A DNA stretch of 64,000 nucleotides from Bacillota bacterium (lineage in GTDB: Bacteria; Bacillota; Bacilli; Paenibacillales; NBRC-103111). How positions within the stretch are numbered: position 1 is the first letter of the stretch; every line of letters starts with the position of its first letter. Under the pieces are notes generated by a model. The model saw only the letters and a list, made by a program, of their open reading frames with translations. It was not told where the DNA came from and made no database searches. The translations under genes and the position numbers were made by a program. Of this stretch, positions 57,095-64,000 are shown piece after piece. Where the stretch lies: contig JAEWGW010000026.1 of assembly GCA_023388055.1 (NCBI GenBank), positions 1 through 64,000 of the forward strand, given 5' to 3'.

Positions 57095-57922
57095 ATGAAC
57101 AAATCTAAGAAATGGATCGATATCGCATTATTGGTTTTAGCCATCTTATTGAGCATCTTCTTTTTCTTCCCGGTCTACTTCAGCCTGATTTCGGCCTTTA
57201 AATCCAATGGTGAAATTTTGCGGGATGCCATTGCCCTGCCTTCGAGCTTCTATCTGGAAAGCTTCAAATACTTGCTTATGGAGACAGATTTTCCAAGAGC
57301 TATGTTAAACAGTCTAATATTAACGGTTGTGTCCATTGCCTTCATGATCCTGCTGATTCCTATGGCGGCGTATGCCATTGAACGGACCAAACGGAAGTGG
57401 AGCAATGCGGTCTATATTTATTACCTGGCAGGTATGATGATCCCGTTCCAGGTTTATATGATTCCCCTCTTTAAGGAAATGCGTACACTGGGGCTTTATG
57501 GAACCTTAACCGCCCCGATTCTGATTTATATCTCCGGCTCGGTGGGGATGGGGGTGCTGCTGTTCACCAGCTTCATCAAGGGTATTCCGGCGGAGATCGA
57601 GGAGGCGGCAGCCATCGACGGCTGCTCCCGGTTCCGGATTTTCTGGCAAATCGTATTCCCGCTGTTGGGTCCCTGTACGGCAAGTATGGTGGTGCTGCAG
57701 GGTTTAGGAATCTGGAACGACTTCCTGATGCCTAGCCTGATCCTCCATTCGGACAAACGGACCATGATTGTGGAAATCTTCAAGTTCGTCGGCGAGCTGG
57801 CTTCCCAGTGGGATATGGTGTTCGCCGGAACTACCATGTCTATTATTCCGGTGCTGATTGTTTTTGTGGCTCTGCAAAAGTATTTTGTCAAAGGGATTGC
57901 CGCCGGCGCCACCAAAGGGTAA
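57095..57922 (+). CDS. Sugar ABC transporter permease, MalG/UgpE type
   Basis: 275 residues, six spans, typical short N-terminus. The EAA loop reads EIEEAAAIDGCSRFRIFWQI then VFPLLGP, and the C-terminus is VALQKYFVKGIAAGATKG, the usual ending of MalG-like permeases. ATG 57095 directly follows the previous stop with the ribosome site GGGAGGTGCAG inside the upstream gene. It is the last gene of the transporter, closed by a terminator, with the GH28-like enzyme gene next. Confidence 0.93.
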   Translation: MNKSKKWIDIALLVLAILLSIFFFFPVYFSLISAFKSNGEILRDAIALPSSFYLESFKYLLMETDFPRAMLNSLILTVVSIAFMILLIPMAAYAIERTKRKWSNAVYIYYLAGMMIPFQVYMIPLFKEMRTLGLYGTLTAPILIYISGSVGMGVLLFTSFIKGIPAEIEEAAAIDGCSRFRIFWQIVFPLLGPCTASMVVLQGLGIWNDFLMPSLILHSDKRTMIVEIFKFVGELASQWDMVFAGTTMSIIPVLIVFVALQKYFVKGIAAGATKG

Positions 57923-57935
57923 ACCCATCCATAAG

Positions 57936-57965
57936 CCGCTTCTGGAGTGTTCAGGGGCGGTTTTT
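57936..57965 (+). terminator. Intrinsic terminator after the second sugar ABC operon
   Basis: CCGCTTCTG (57936-57944) pairs fully with CAGGGGCGG (57952-57960), counting two G-T pairs, and five T residues follow. Confidence 0.85.
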
Positions 57966-57977
57966 ACCCCATTTTGG

Positions 57978-58040
57978 ATGAAAAATCGGGGTTATCGTTA
58001 AAAAAACCATCCTGATGGCGCTCTGCCCGGAAGGTAGAAT
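57978..58040 (+). promoter_or_regulatory. Shared box ATGAAAAATCGGGG and promoter of the GH28-like gene
   Basis: ATGAAAAATCGGGG (57978-57991) is identical to the box before the large lyase gene. Weaker matches continue downstream (ATC, AAAA, CAT-CCT, CGCT, CCCGG). TAGAAT at 58035-58040 is the likely -10. Confidence 0.5.
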
Positions 58041-58081
58041 AGGTTGGAAGTTCATGTCCTATAGAGAGAGGAACCGATCAG

Positions 58082-59524
58082 ATGAGCAAAGTAGTTGTGT
58101 ATGGAGCTCCCAAGGGAGCTGTTGGCCGGGAGGATTTTGCCGTGCGTGTCCGGTTGCCGGGGGGAGAATGGCAGGACGTATTCGTGTATGAGGTAAAGGT
58201 GGATATGCATGATGTGGGTCGCGCTTCTATGGTGTATTTTGATATGGAGGGGACCGTGGAGGTAGAGGTGGAAAGCTTGTCGGAGCCTGTGGAGCAGGTA
58301 ATGATCCGGCCGCTGTCGGTGGGGATGGGGTACCGCAGGGAGGGGAACCGGATCAGCTTCAGACTGGACCGTCCGCAGAAGCTGTCCATTGAGGTGAACG
58401 GCCAACGGTTCTCCAATCTGCATCTGTTCGCTAATCCGCTGGAAACGGATGTGCCTGATCCGGAAGCGGATCACGTGCTGTTCCTGAAACCCGCCATCCA
58501 CCGGACGGAGGATATTTACCGATTAGCCCAAACCCCCAAGGGGGCGGCCGGCAACACGCCGGATACGCTGTATTTCGGACCCGGCTTTCATTGGCTGGAG
58601 GAAGGGATTCTGCGCATCCCCTCGGGTACCACCGTTTATGTGGCGGGCGGAGCTGTTGTGGCAGGCTCCTTTGTATGCGAACGGGTGGAGGATGTGGTGA
58701 TCCGCGGCAGAGGTCTGCTTTATTTGGCGGATTATCACCGGTTTTCTGCACTGCGGGGTGTACGGATTGTGTTTTCCAGGAATATTGAGGTGGAAGGCAT
58801 CATTGCTGTTGATCCTCCGCATTACAGCATTTATCTGGGGAAATCGGACCACGTCCGCATCCGCAACTTCAAATCCTTCAGCACCCGCGGCTGGTCGGAT
58901 GGCATCGATATGATGGCCTGTTCGCATATAGAAGTTGACGATGTGTTCCTGCGCACCTCGGATGATTGCATCGCCATTTACGGTTCACGCTGGGATTATG
59001 TGGGAGACTCCCGGTATGTGACGGTGCGTAATTCGGTATTTTGGGCGGATGTGGCCCATCCGTTAATGATTGGCACCCATGGGGATCACCACAAGGATGG
59101 GGACACCATTGAGGATGTGCTGTTCGAAAATATTGATATTCTCGAGCATCATGAGCCCCAGCCTAATTATATGGGAGCCATGGCCATCAACGCAGGGGAT
59201 AAAAATACGGTGCGCCGGGTGGTATACCGGAGTATCCGGGTGGAGGATTTTGAGCTGGGTCGGCTTGTGGACATCCGGGTGATCTGGAATAAGGACTATA
59301 ATCCCGTGCCGGGCAGACGGATTGAGGATATCCGGTTTGAAGGGATCGAATATAACGGCGCTAACCGAAACCCCAGTCAGATAATCGGATTTGATGAGGA
59401 ACGGATGGTGACGGGAGTCCGGTTCTCCGGGCTGCGGATCAATGGTGAGGAGATTCTGGACCCGGCGCAGGGGAATTTCGAGATGAATGGCTATGCGGCA
59501 GACGTGACGTTCCTCCCGCTGTAG
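58082..59524 (+). CDS. GH28-like right-handed beta-helix glycosidase (polygalacturonase family)
   Basis: 480 residues. After a beta domain of about 150 residues the protein turns into a parallel beta-helix with repeated V-x-I-x-N-type turns. GWSDGIDMMACSHIEVDDV and TSDDCIAIYGSRWDYVG supply the paired Asp motifs (S-D-G-x-D and D-D) and MIGTHGDHHKDGD the G-x-H-G motif of family 28. RLVDIRVIW takes the place of R-I-K. It has no signal peptide, so it likely cleaves imported galacturonate or related oligomers. ATG 58082 follows AGAGAGAGGAACC. It lies between the sugar importer and a two-component system. Confidence 0.82.
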   Translation: MSKVVVYGAPKGAVGREDFAVRVRLPGGEWQDVFVYEVKVDMHDVGRASMVYFDMEGTVEVEVESLSEPVEQVMIRPLSVGMGYRREGNRISFRLDRPQKLSIEVNGQRFSNLHLFANPLETDVPDPEADHVLFLKPAIHRTEDIYRLAQTPKGAAGNTPDTLYFGPGFHWLEEGILRIPSGTTVYVAGGAVVAGSFVCERVEDVVIRGRGLLYLADYHRFSALRGVRIVFSRNIEVEGIIAVDPPHYSIYLGKSDHVRIRNFKSFSTRGWSDGIDMMACSHIEVDDVFLRTSDDCIAIYGSRWDYVGDSRYVTVRNSVFWADVAHPLMIGTHGDHHKDGDTIEDVLFENIDILEHHEPQPNYMGAMAINAGDKNTVRRVVYRSIRVEDFELGRLVDIRVIWNKDYNPVPGRRIEDIRFEGIEYNGANRNPSQIIGFDEERMVTGVRFSGLRINGEEILDPAQGNFEMNGYAADVTFLPL

Positions 59525-59592
59525 GGGGCGGGAGGCGGCAGGTGCAGCAATTTGCGGATACTAGAAGCCTAGATGCTTATTTTGTCCAGAAG

Positions 59593-59666
59593 GTCCCGCC
59601 ACTGTTCCAACTCCGTCCCGCCACCGCTCTGCCACCGTCCCGCGACCGTTCCGCGACCGTTCGCGC
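59593..59666. repeat. Degenerate GC-rich tandem repeat tract
   Basis: About seventy bases of imperfect 10-11-base repeats of the type T(C/T)CCGC(C/G)ACCGT, tightening to two near-identical copies (CCGCGACCGTT) at the 3' end. It lies between the GH28-like gene and the promoter of the sensor kinase. No open frame of interest crosses it. Confidence 0.6.
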
Positions 59667-59681
59667 CGGTCAACACCCTGG

Positions 59682-59711
59682 TTGGGCTTTCGCCTGCCAA
59701 CCTGCTATGAT
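59682..59711 (+). promoter_or_regulatory. Promoter of the sensor kinase operon
   Basis: TTGGGC (59682-59687), an 18-base spacer and TATGAT (59706-59711) fit a housekeeping-type promoter. The kinase start codon lies about 50 bases downstream. Confidence 0.5.
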
Positions 59712-59759
59712 AGAGCAAGCATAATCACCTACCACTCACCTGCTGGGGAGGGGCTCACG

Positions 59760-61565
59760 TTGAACACACTCCGGTTCTCCCGGTTGCGCAAAAGCATCTT
59801 CGCCAAATTTGCCTTTTCCTTTATTACCGTCGGCCTGATTCCGCTTTTGGTGCTCAGCTTCTTCGCGTTGAACACCTTCGGTAATTACATGGAGCGGTAC
59901 TCCATTAACAGCTTCGAGCAGATGGTCCTGTACGCCGGCAAAAACGTAGACGACTTCTACACCAAATACAACAATATCTCCAAGCTGATGTACACCTTCG
60001 GCCAGCAGGGCAGCTACGGCCAATTCGGCAGACTGCTGGCGGAGCAGACCACCCCCAAGGACTACCAGCTGACGGCAACTGTCGATGATTTCCTGCACAC
60101 AGTGGTAGCCACGGATGTCCACATCCGCAGCGCCGCGTTTGAGTTTCCGGACGGCAGCTACCAGGATGTCAGCCGGGACGGGAGCCGCATCGACTTCCGC
60201 TCCGAATTTCCGCCGCCGGACTGGGGCGTGGCTCTGGCCCGTAACCCCAAGCAGCTGATCATGTTTCCCACCCATCACCAGGACTATTACCCGGGCTCCG
60301 GCACCCAGGTGCTGACCTTTGCCCGCAATCTCATTGACGTAGTGGGCAGCCCTGGGCTGGACGGGAATGTGGTGGGCAGCCTGTATGTGGACATCTCCTT
60401 AAGCGCATTCGATGAAATCTTCCAATACCTGACCATCAGCCAGAAGGACGGCATGTACGTGATGGATGAGTCCGGGCGGATTCTTTACAGCAACAAGCAT
60501 GATGCCATCGGTCAGATGTTTCAGCCTGTTTCCGACTCCGAGGAGTATCACTATGTGCAGCATCTGATGCCCAATTCCGCCTGGAGTGTGGTGGGGGAGG
60601 TCAACAAGGATGAGCTGTTCGGTAGGATCAATACCATTAAAAGTACCATCGCCATTGTCATCGGCCTGTGCATTCTTTCCCTGGTGATTGTGGCCGTGTG
60701 GTTCTCCAACAACCTGTCCAATCCCATCCGGACCATCATCCGGCATATGGCGCGGGTGGAGTCCGGCAATTTTGACACCCAGGTACAGGTGAGATCGGCT
60801 GACGAAATCGGGATGCTGGCCAGAGGTTTCAACAAAATGACCGACCGCCTCCAGAGCTACATTGATGAGGTGTATGTGGCCCAGATTAAGCAGAAGCAGG
60901 CGGAGCTCACCGCGCTCAAAAGCCAGATCCGCCCTCATTATTTGTACAACACCCTGGAGGTTATCCGAATGAGCGCGGTGGCTAATGATGACGAGGAAGT
61001 GGCCGACATGATCATCGCCTTGTCCCAACAGCTGAAGTATGTGCTGGATTACGGGGAGGAAACGGTCACTCTTCTGGAGGAAAAGACCAACATCGAGCAG
61101 TATTACCGGCTCATGGAGCTGCGCTACGGCGAGCATCGTCTGGCTATGGACCTGCGGATCGACGGGGAAACCCTTGGCTGCCTGCTGCCTAAGCTGACCC
61201 TCCAGCCCCTGGTAGAGAATGCCATCTACCACGGGATCATGCCCAAAACCGGCAAAGGCACCATCCGCATCACCGCAGATGTGGAGGAGGACAGGCTGAT
61301 CATTACCGTGGATGACGATGGTACGGGCATGACGGAGGAGTGTCTGGAGCGGCTACGGGAGAAGCTTGAGGGCCAAACCCCGGCAGAGCCTAGCGGTGGC
61401 GGCGGGATTGGCGTCAAAAACGTGCATGACCGGATTGCCGCCCTGTATGGGCTGGAATATGGAATCAAGATCAACAGCACACCCAATATCGGCACATCCG
61501 TGCGGGTGATTCTACCTTATCAGAAGGAGGCGGCGGACAGTGATAACGGCACTGCTGGCGGATGA
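59760..61565 (+). CDS. YesM-type sensor histidine kinase
   Basis: 601 residues starting at TTG 59760, supported by GGGGAGGGG six bases upstream. An N-terminal membrane segment (FAFSFITVGLIPLLVLSFF), an extracellular dCACHE-like sensor (45-290), a second span (IAIVIGLCILSLVIVAVWF), HAMP (NPIRTIIRHMARVESGNFDT), a His_kinase box with His393 in IRPHYLYNTLEVIR, then the ATPase domain with N box PLVENAIYHG and G box GGGGIGVKNVHDRI. It senses an extracellular sugar or transporter state and phosphorylates the response regulator, whose gene overlaps its end by 26 bases. The likely targets are the adjacent sugar genes. Confidence 0.93.
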   Translation: MNTLRFSRLRKSIFAKFAFSFITVGLIPLLVLSFFALNTFGNYMERYSINSFEQMVLYAGKNVDDFYTKYNNISKLMYTFGQQGSYGQFGRLLAEQTTPKDYQLTATVDDFLHTVVATDVHIRSAAFEFPDGSYQDVSRDGSRIDFRSEFPPPDWGVALARNPKQLIMFPTHHQDYYPGSGTQVLTFARNLIDVVGSPGLDGNVVGSLYVDISLSAFDEIFQYLTISQKDGMYVMDESGRILYSNKHDAIGQMFQPVSDSEEYHYVQHLMPNSAWSVVGEVNKDELFGRINTIKSTIAIVIGLCILSLVIVAVWFSNNLSNPIRTIIRHMARVESGNFDTQVQVRSADEIGMLARGFNKMTDRLQSYIDEVYVAQIKQKQAELTALKSQIRPHYLYNTLEVIRMSAVANDDEEVADMIIALSQQLKYVLDYGEETVTLLEEKTNIEQYYRLMELRYGEHRLAMDLRIDGETLGCLLPKLTLQPLVENAIYHGIMPKTGKGTIRITADVEEDRLIITVDDDGTGMTEECLERLREKLEGQTPAEPSGGGGIGVKNVHDRIAALYGLEYGIKINSTPNIGTSVRVILPYQKEAADSDNGTAGG

Positions 61566-63150
61566 CGAACCGATTATTATCAAGGGACTGAAGAAGCTGA
61601 TCCCCTGGGAGCAGCATGGCATACAGGTGATCGGGGAGGCTTATACCGGGCGCGGGCTTCTGGAGCTGATGGAAAAAGCAGAGCCGGACCTGATTATCAC
61701 GGATATCAGCATGCCGGATGGCACGGGGATTGATGTGCTGAAGGAAATCGGCCGCCGCGGGCTGAAGACCAAGGTCATCTTCATTAGCGCCTACCAGGAA
61801 TTTTCCTATGCCAAGGATGCATTAGCACTGGGAGCGGTGGACTATCTGGTGAAGCCCATTGAGAAGGGGCTGCTGCTGTCGGCGGTCGAGCGGGCTGTGG
61901 CTGCTTTGGAGGAGGAGTCCGAAGGCAAGCGGTTCAAGAGCAAGCTGGCGGTCTACGAGCATAAGGACCGGAAAACCCGGCTGGAGGAGCTGTTCGACCG
62001 GCTTTTGGATGGAGATATCCGCAAGGAGGAGGCCGAGGAGGAGCTGCGGACGTTGGAGGCGGGGTGCATTCATGAGAGCTTCACCGTGCTCCTGCTGGAA
62101 TCGGAGCTGCCTGCGGAGGATACCCGCTGGGGGGAGCATGAGAAGCGGCTGCTGCTTTTTGCGGTGGGCAATATGGCGGAGGAGCTGCTGCGGCGGGAGC
62201 TGGCGGGGATTGTTCTCCGCAAGGGCGACAGACTGTGCGCTATCGTTAACCATCCTCCGGGAATGACGCTGGTGGCCCTTGCCCAGGACATGATCCGCAG
62301 CGCGGCCAGCTACCTGAAGGTGAATCTGTCCGTAGGAATCGGACAGGAGCATCAGGGACTGGAGGGAATTAAGGCCTCCTACCGGACGGCTGCAGAAGTG
62401 CTGACCCGGATTTTTTTCGCCGGCAGTGGGGGAGGAGCAGTGCTCTGGGACCGGGAGGAAGTTGGCGAAACCAATGGCGTTTCCGAGCGGGAGATGACCG
62501 ATGCCCGGCAGGAAACTCTCCAGAGCTTTCTGGCGCGGGATCCGGAACGGCTGGAAACCGGGCTTGGCATCCTGTTTGAGCGGATGGAACGGTATGCCGG
62601 AGGCAGCAAGGACAAGGCAGTGATGGCCGCATATGCGACGGTGGTGGAGTGGGCGGAGGGTTTGGCAGGCTTCGGTATTTCCCTGGAGCAGGGGGAGCCG
62701 GAGATGCAGCAGCATCTGAATGCCATGGGGAGCACCCGCCGTTATGACGGACTGAAGGACTATGTCAGGCAATTTGCAGAGCAGATTTTCCGGAGGATGG
62801 AGTCGGGCAGCGGCGGCAAGGAGACCCAGCAGCTGGTCACCGTAAAGGCCTATATCCAAAACCATTATATGGAGAATATTACTCTGGAGGGTGCTGCCTC
62901 CAAAATTTTTATGAACCCCTATTACTTCAGCAGCTTCTTCAAAAAGCATACCCAAATGAATTTCAAGCAGTATCTCACGGAAATCCGGATGAAGGAAGCA
63001 GTGAGGCTTCTGCTCCAAACAGACCTGATGATCTACGAAATCGCCGAGCGGGTGGGTTACAACAATTCCAGACAGTTCAGCGACATGTTCAAGAAGCACT
63101 TCGGCAAGCTGCCCCAGGAATACAAGGCACAGGGCGCGCCTAAAGGCTGA
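61540..63150 (+). CDS. YesN-type response regulator with AraC output domain
   Basis: 536 residues, GTG start 61540 with AGAAGGAGG upstream, inside the kinase gene. The receiver domain carries acidic residues DDE (8-10), the phospho-acceptor Asp55 (LIITDISMPDG) and Lys in DYLVKPIEKG. A middle helical region of about 280 residues follows. The C-terminal AraC pair (ITLEGAASKIFMNPYYFSSF and IYEIAERVGYNNSRQFSDMF) binds DNA. It is the partner of the overlapping YesM-like kinase, and AraC-type direct-repeat sites such as CCGCATA at 54583 are plausible targets. Confidence 0.94.
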   Translation: MITALLADDEPIIIKGLKKLIPWEQHGIQVIGEAYTGRGLLELMEKAEPDLIITDISMPDGTGIDVLKEIGRRGLKTKVIFISAYQEFSYAKDALALGAVDYLVKPIEKGLLLSAVERAVAALEEESEGKRFKSKLAVYEHKDRKTRLEELFDRLLDGDIRKEEAEEELRTLEAGCIHESFTVLLLESELPAEDTRWGEHEKRLLLFAVGNMAEELLRRELAGIVLRKGDRLCAIVNHPPGMTLVALAQDMIRSAASYLKVNLSVGIGQEHQGLEGIKASYRTAAEVLTRIFFAGSGGGAVLWDREEVGETNGVSEREMTDARQETLQSFLARDPERLETGLGILFERMERYAGGSKDKAVMAAYATVVEWAEGLAGFGISLEQGEPEMQQHLNAMGSTRRYDGLKDYVRQFAEQIFRRMESGSGGKETQQLVTVKAYIQNHYMENITLEGAASKIFMNPYYFSSFFKKHTQMNFKQYLTEIRMKEAVRLLLQTDLMIYEIAERVGYNNSRQFSDMFKKHFGKLPQEYKAQGAPKG

Positions 63151-63181
63151 CCTGGAGATCATTGCGGAGACAAGAACGAAG

Positions 63182-63208
63182 GGAGAGACTGTCCGTCCAG
63201 TCTCTTCC
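63182..63208 (+). other. Hairpin between response regulator and next sensor gene
   Basis: GGAGAGACTG and CAGTCTCTTCC pair around a short loop, but no T run follows. It may be a weak terminator or a leader structure. Confidence 0.4.
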
Positions 63209-63225
63209 ATAAAAGGGGGATGGGT

Positions 63226-64000
63226 ATGCGGCTGTTGAAGCGTTATAAAGATACCGTGTTCACGCGGCTGATTCTTTCTTACACAATCTTCACTCTTATT
63301 CTGGTGGGGGTGGCAGGGGGGTATTTGTATACCCGGGCCAACCGCCTGATGCTGGAGGAAATTACCAAGGAAAGTGACAACCGGCTGCAGGCGGTCCAGA
63401 GATATGCCGAGGAGACGCTGCTGCGCCAGTATGAGGAGAGTGTGGAGAACAAGGCCAAGTCCACCTACTATTTTAACGGCAAATCGGACTTAAGCTTCTT
63501 CCTGGAAAATGGGTGGGAGAATAACCTGTACCGGATATCCCTATTCCGGGAGGAGCTGCTGTTCCAGAAGCAGTCCATGGAGGGTGTGGCGGCCGTTACC
63601 GCTTTTTTCAGCAACCGGGATTATGCGGTGGACAGCAATAATTTTTATATGACCGCAGACAATTCCACGGACAAGGATTTTTTGGAGCGGGTAACGGAGC
63701 TGCCGGCGGGCCAATGGTTCGGCAGAGTGCTCAGCGACGGCAAGGAGGTGCTGACCTACGTGACCAAGCTTCCCTATTACAGCATCAATGAGCCTGCCAG
63801 AGGATATTTGTTCATCGATGTGGAGCGGAATTACGTATATAACGCGGTGGCTCGAATCATGAATGCCTCAGGACGGCTGTACATACTGGATCACAACGGC
63901 ATGCCCGTATTCAATAACGGCGGATCCACCGAGGAGGAGCTGGCGATTGTGAAGACGGCTATGCAGGCCGGTACACCTGTTAACGAGTTCTCCAGCGGGG
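63226..64000 (+). CDS. Membrane sensor protein, N-terminal part (kinase or AraC type), cut by window end
   Basis: 258 codons run open to the window edge. The start ATG 63226 follows AAAAGGGGG (ATG 63220 is also in frame). A membrane segment near residues 15-37 (LILSYTIFTLILVGVAGGYL) is followed by an extracellular region with helical stalk (EEITKESDNRLQAVQRYAEE) and a dCACHE-like fold (FYMTADNSTDKDF, GYLFIDVERNYVYNAVARIM, GRLYILDHNGMPVFNN). These match the sensor halves of YesM kinases and of membrane-bound AraC regulators. The output domain lies beyond the window, so the type cannot be decided. Confidence 0.8.
   Translation, partial: MRLLKRYKDTVFTRLILSYTIFTLILVGVAGGYLYTRANRLMLEEITKESDNRLQAVQRYAEETLLRQYEESVENKAKSTYYFNGKSDLSFFLENGWENNLYRISLFREELLFQKQSMEGVAAVTAFFSNRDYAVDSNNFYMTADNSTDKDFLERVTELPAGQWFGRVLSDGKEVLTYVTKLPYYSINEPARGYLFIDVERNYVYNAVARIMNASGRLYILDHNGMPVFNNGGSTEEELAIVKTAMQAGTPVNEFSSG

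Overview
The window reads as chromosomal DNA of a moderately GC-rich, spore-forming Firmicute of the Paenibacillus type. The evidence is strong AGGAGG-like ribosome binding sites, an adaA-adaB alkylation-repair pair, a YesM/YesN-style sensor kinase with an AraC-type response regulator, a membrane-anchored AraC regulator beside LplB/LplC-like sugar ABC permeases, a CarD-family factor, and many sugar-degradation genes that lack signal peptides. No rRNA, tRNA, CRISPR array, phage or plasmid gene was recognised.

Region 1 (1-7.9 kb) is mostly small accessory genes. The window opens with the 3' end of a probable IS630-type transposase that has cut off the front of an SGNH hydrolase. It continues with a YafY-type WYL regulator, DinB, YdeI, 2H phosphoesterase, Nudix, DUF3024, GNAT and VOC proteins. 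Region 2 (7.9-21.8 kb) is metal homeostasis. A TroA/MntABCD-type manganese or zinc importer is followed by a tightly overlapping six-gene operon that joins a FecBCD-type ABC importer to a complete ChlI/ChlD/CobN-type AAA+ chelatase. Two Zur-like boxes, exactly 32 bp apart, lie at its promoter.

Region 3 (22-30.5 kb) holds a GH3 enzyme, a TetR/condensation-like acyltransferase/amino-acid permease operon, a CarD-like regulator and adaAB. Region 4 (29.3-46.7 kb) is a polysaccharide-utilisation block: GH88-like hydrolase, two very large heparinase-II/III-type lyases, an AraC regulator with its ABC transporter, an esterase and a GH43. Region 5 (46.8-53.8 kb) carries two GNATs, a TIM-barrel isomerase, a truncated DinB, and a beta-mannobiose module made of cellobiose 2-epimerase, a GH130 phosphorylase and a LacI regulator. 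Region 6 (54-64 kb) has a possible spore-surface protein, a second sugar ABC transporter, a GH28-like enzyme, a two-component system and the start of another sensor.

The gene content suggests that extracellular oligosaccharides are imported by the two ABC systems and then broken down in the cytoplasm by lyases, unsaturated-sugar hydrolase, esterase, GH43, GH28, and the epimerase/phosphorylase pair. Several promoters share operator-like sequences (CCGCATA repeats 21 bp apart; ATGAAAAATCGGGG), which suggests cross-talk between the sugar loci.

The most unusual non-coding signal is a set of four intergenic arrays (3.56, 11.59, 11.79 and 50.3 kb). Each is built from about 22-bp units, with direct copies followed by inverted copies. 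The same spacing recurs, about 50 bp within an arm and about 61 bp across the centre, although the unit sequence differs from array to array. The other lead of high interest is the transporter-plus-chelatase operon.
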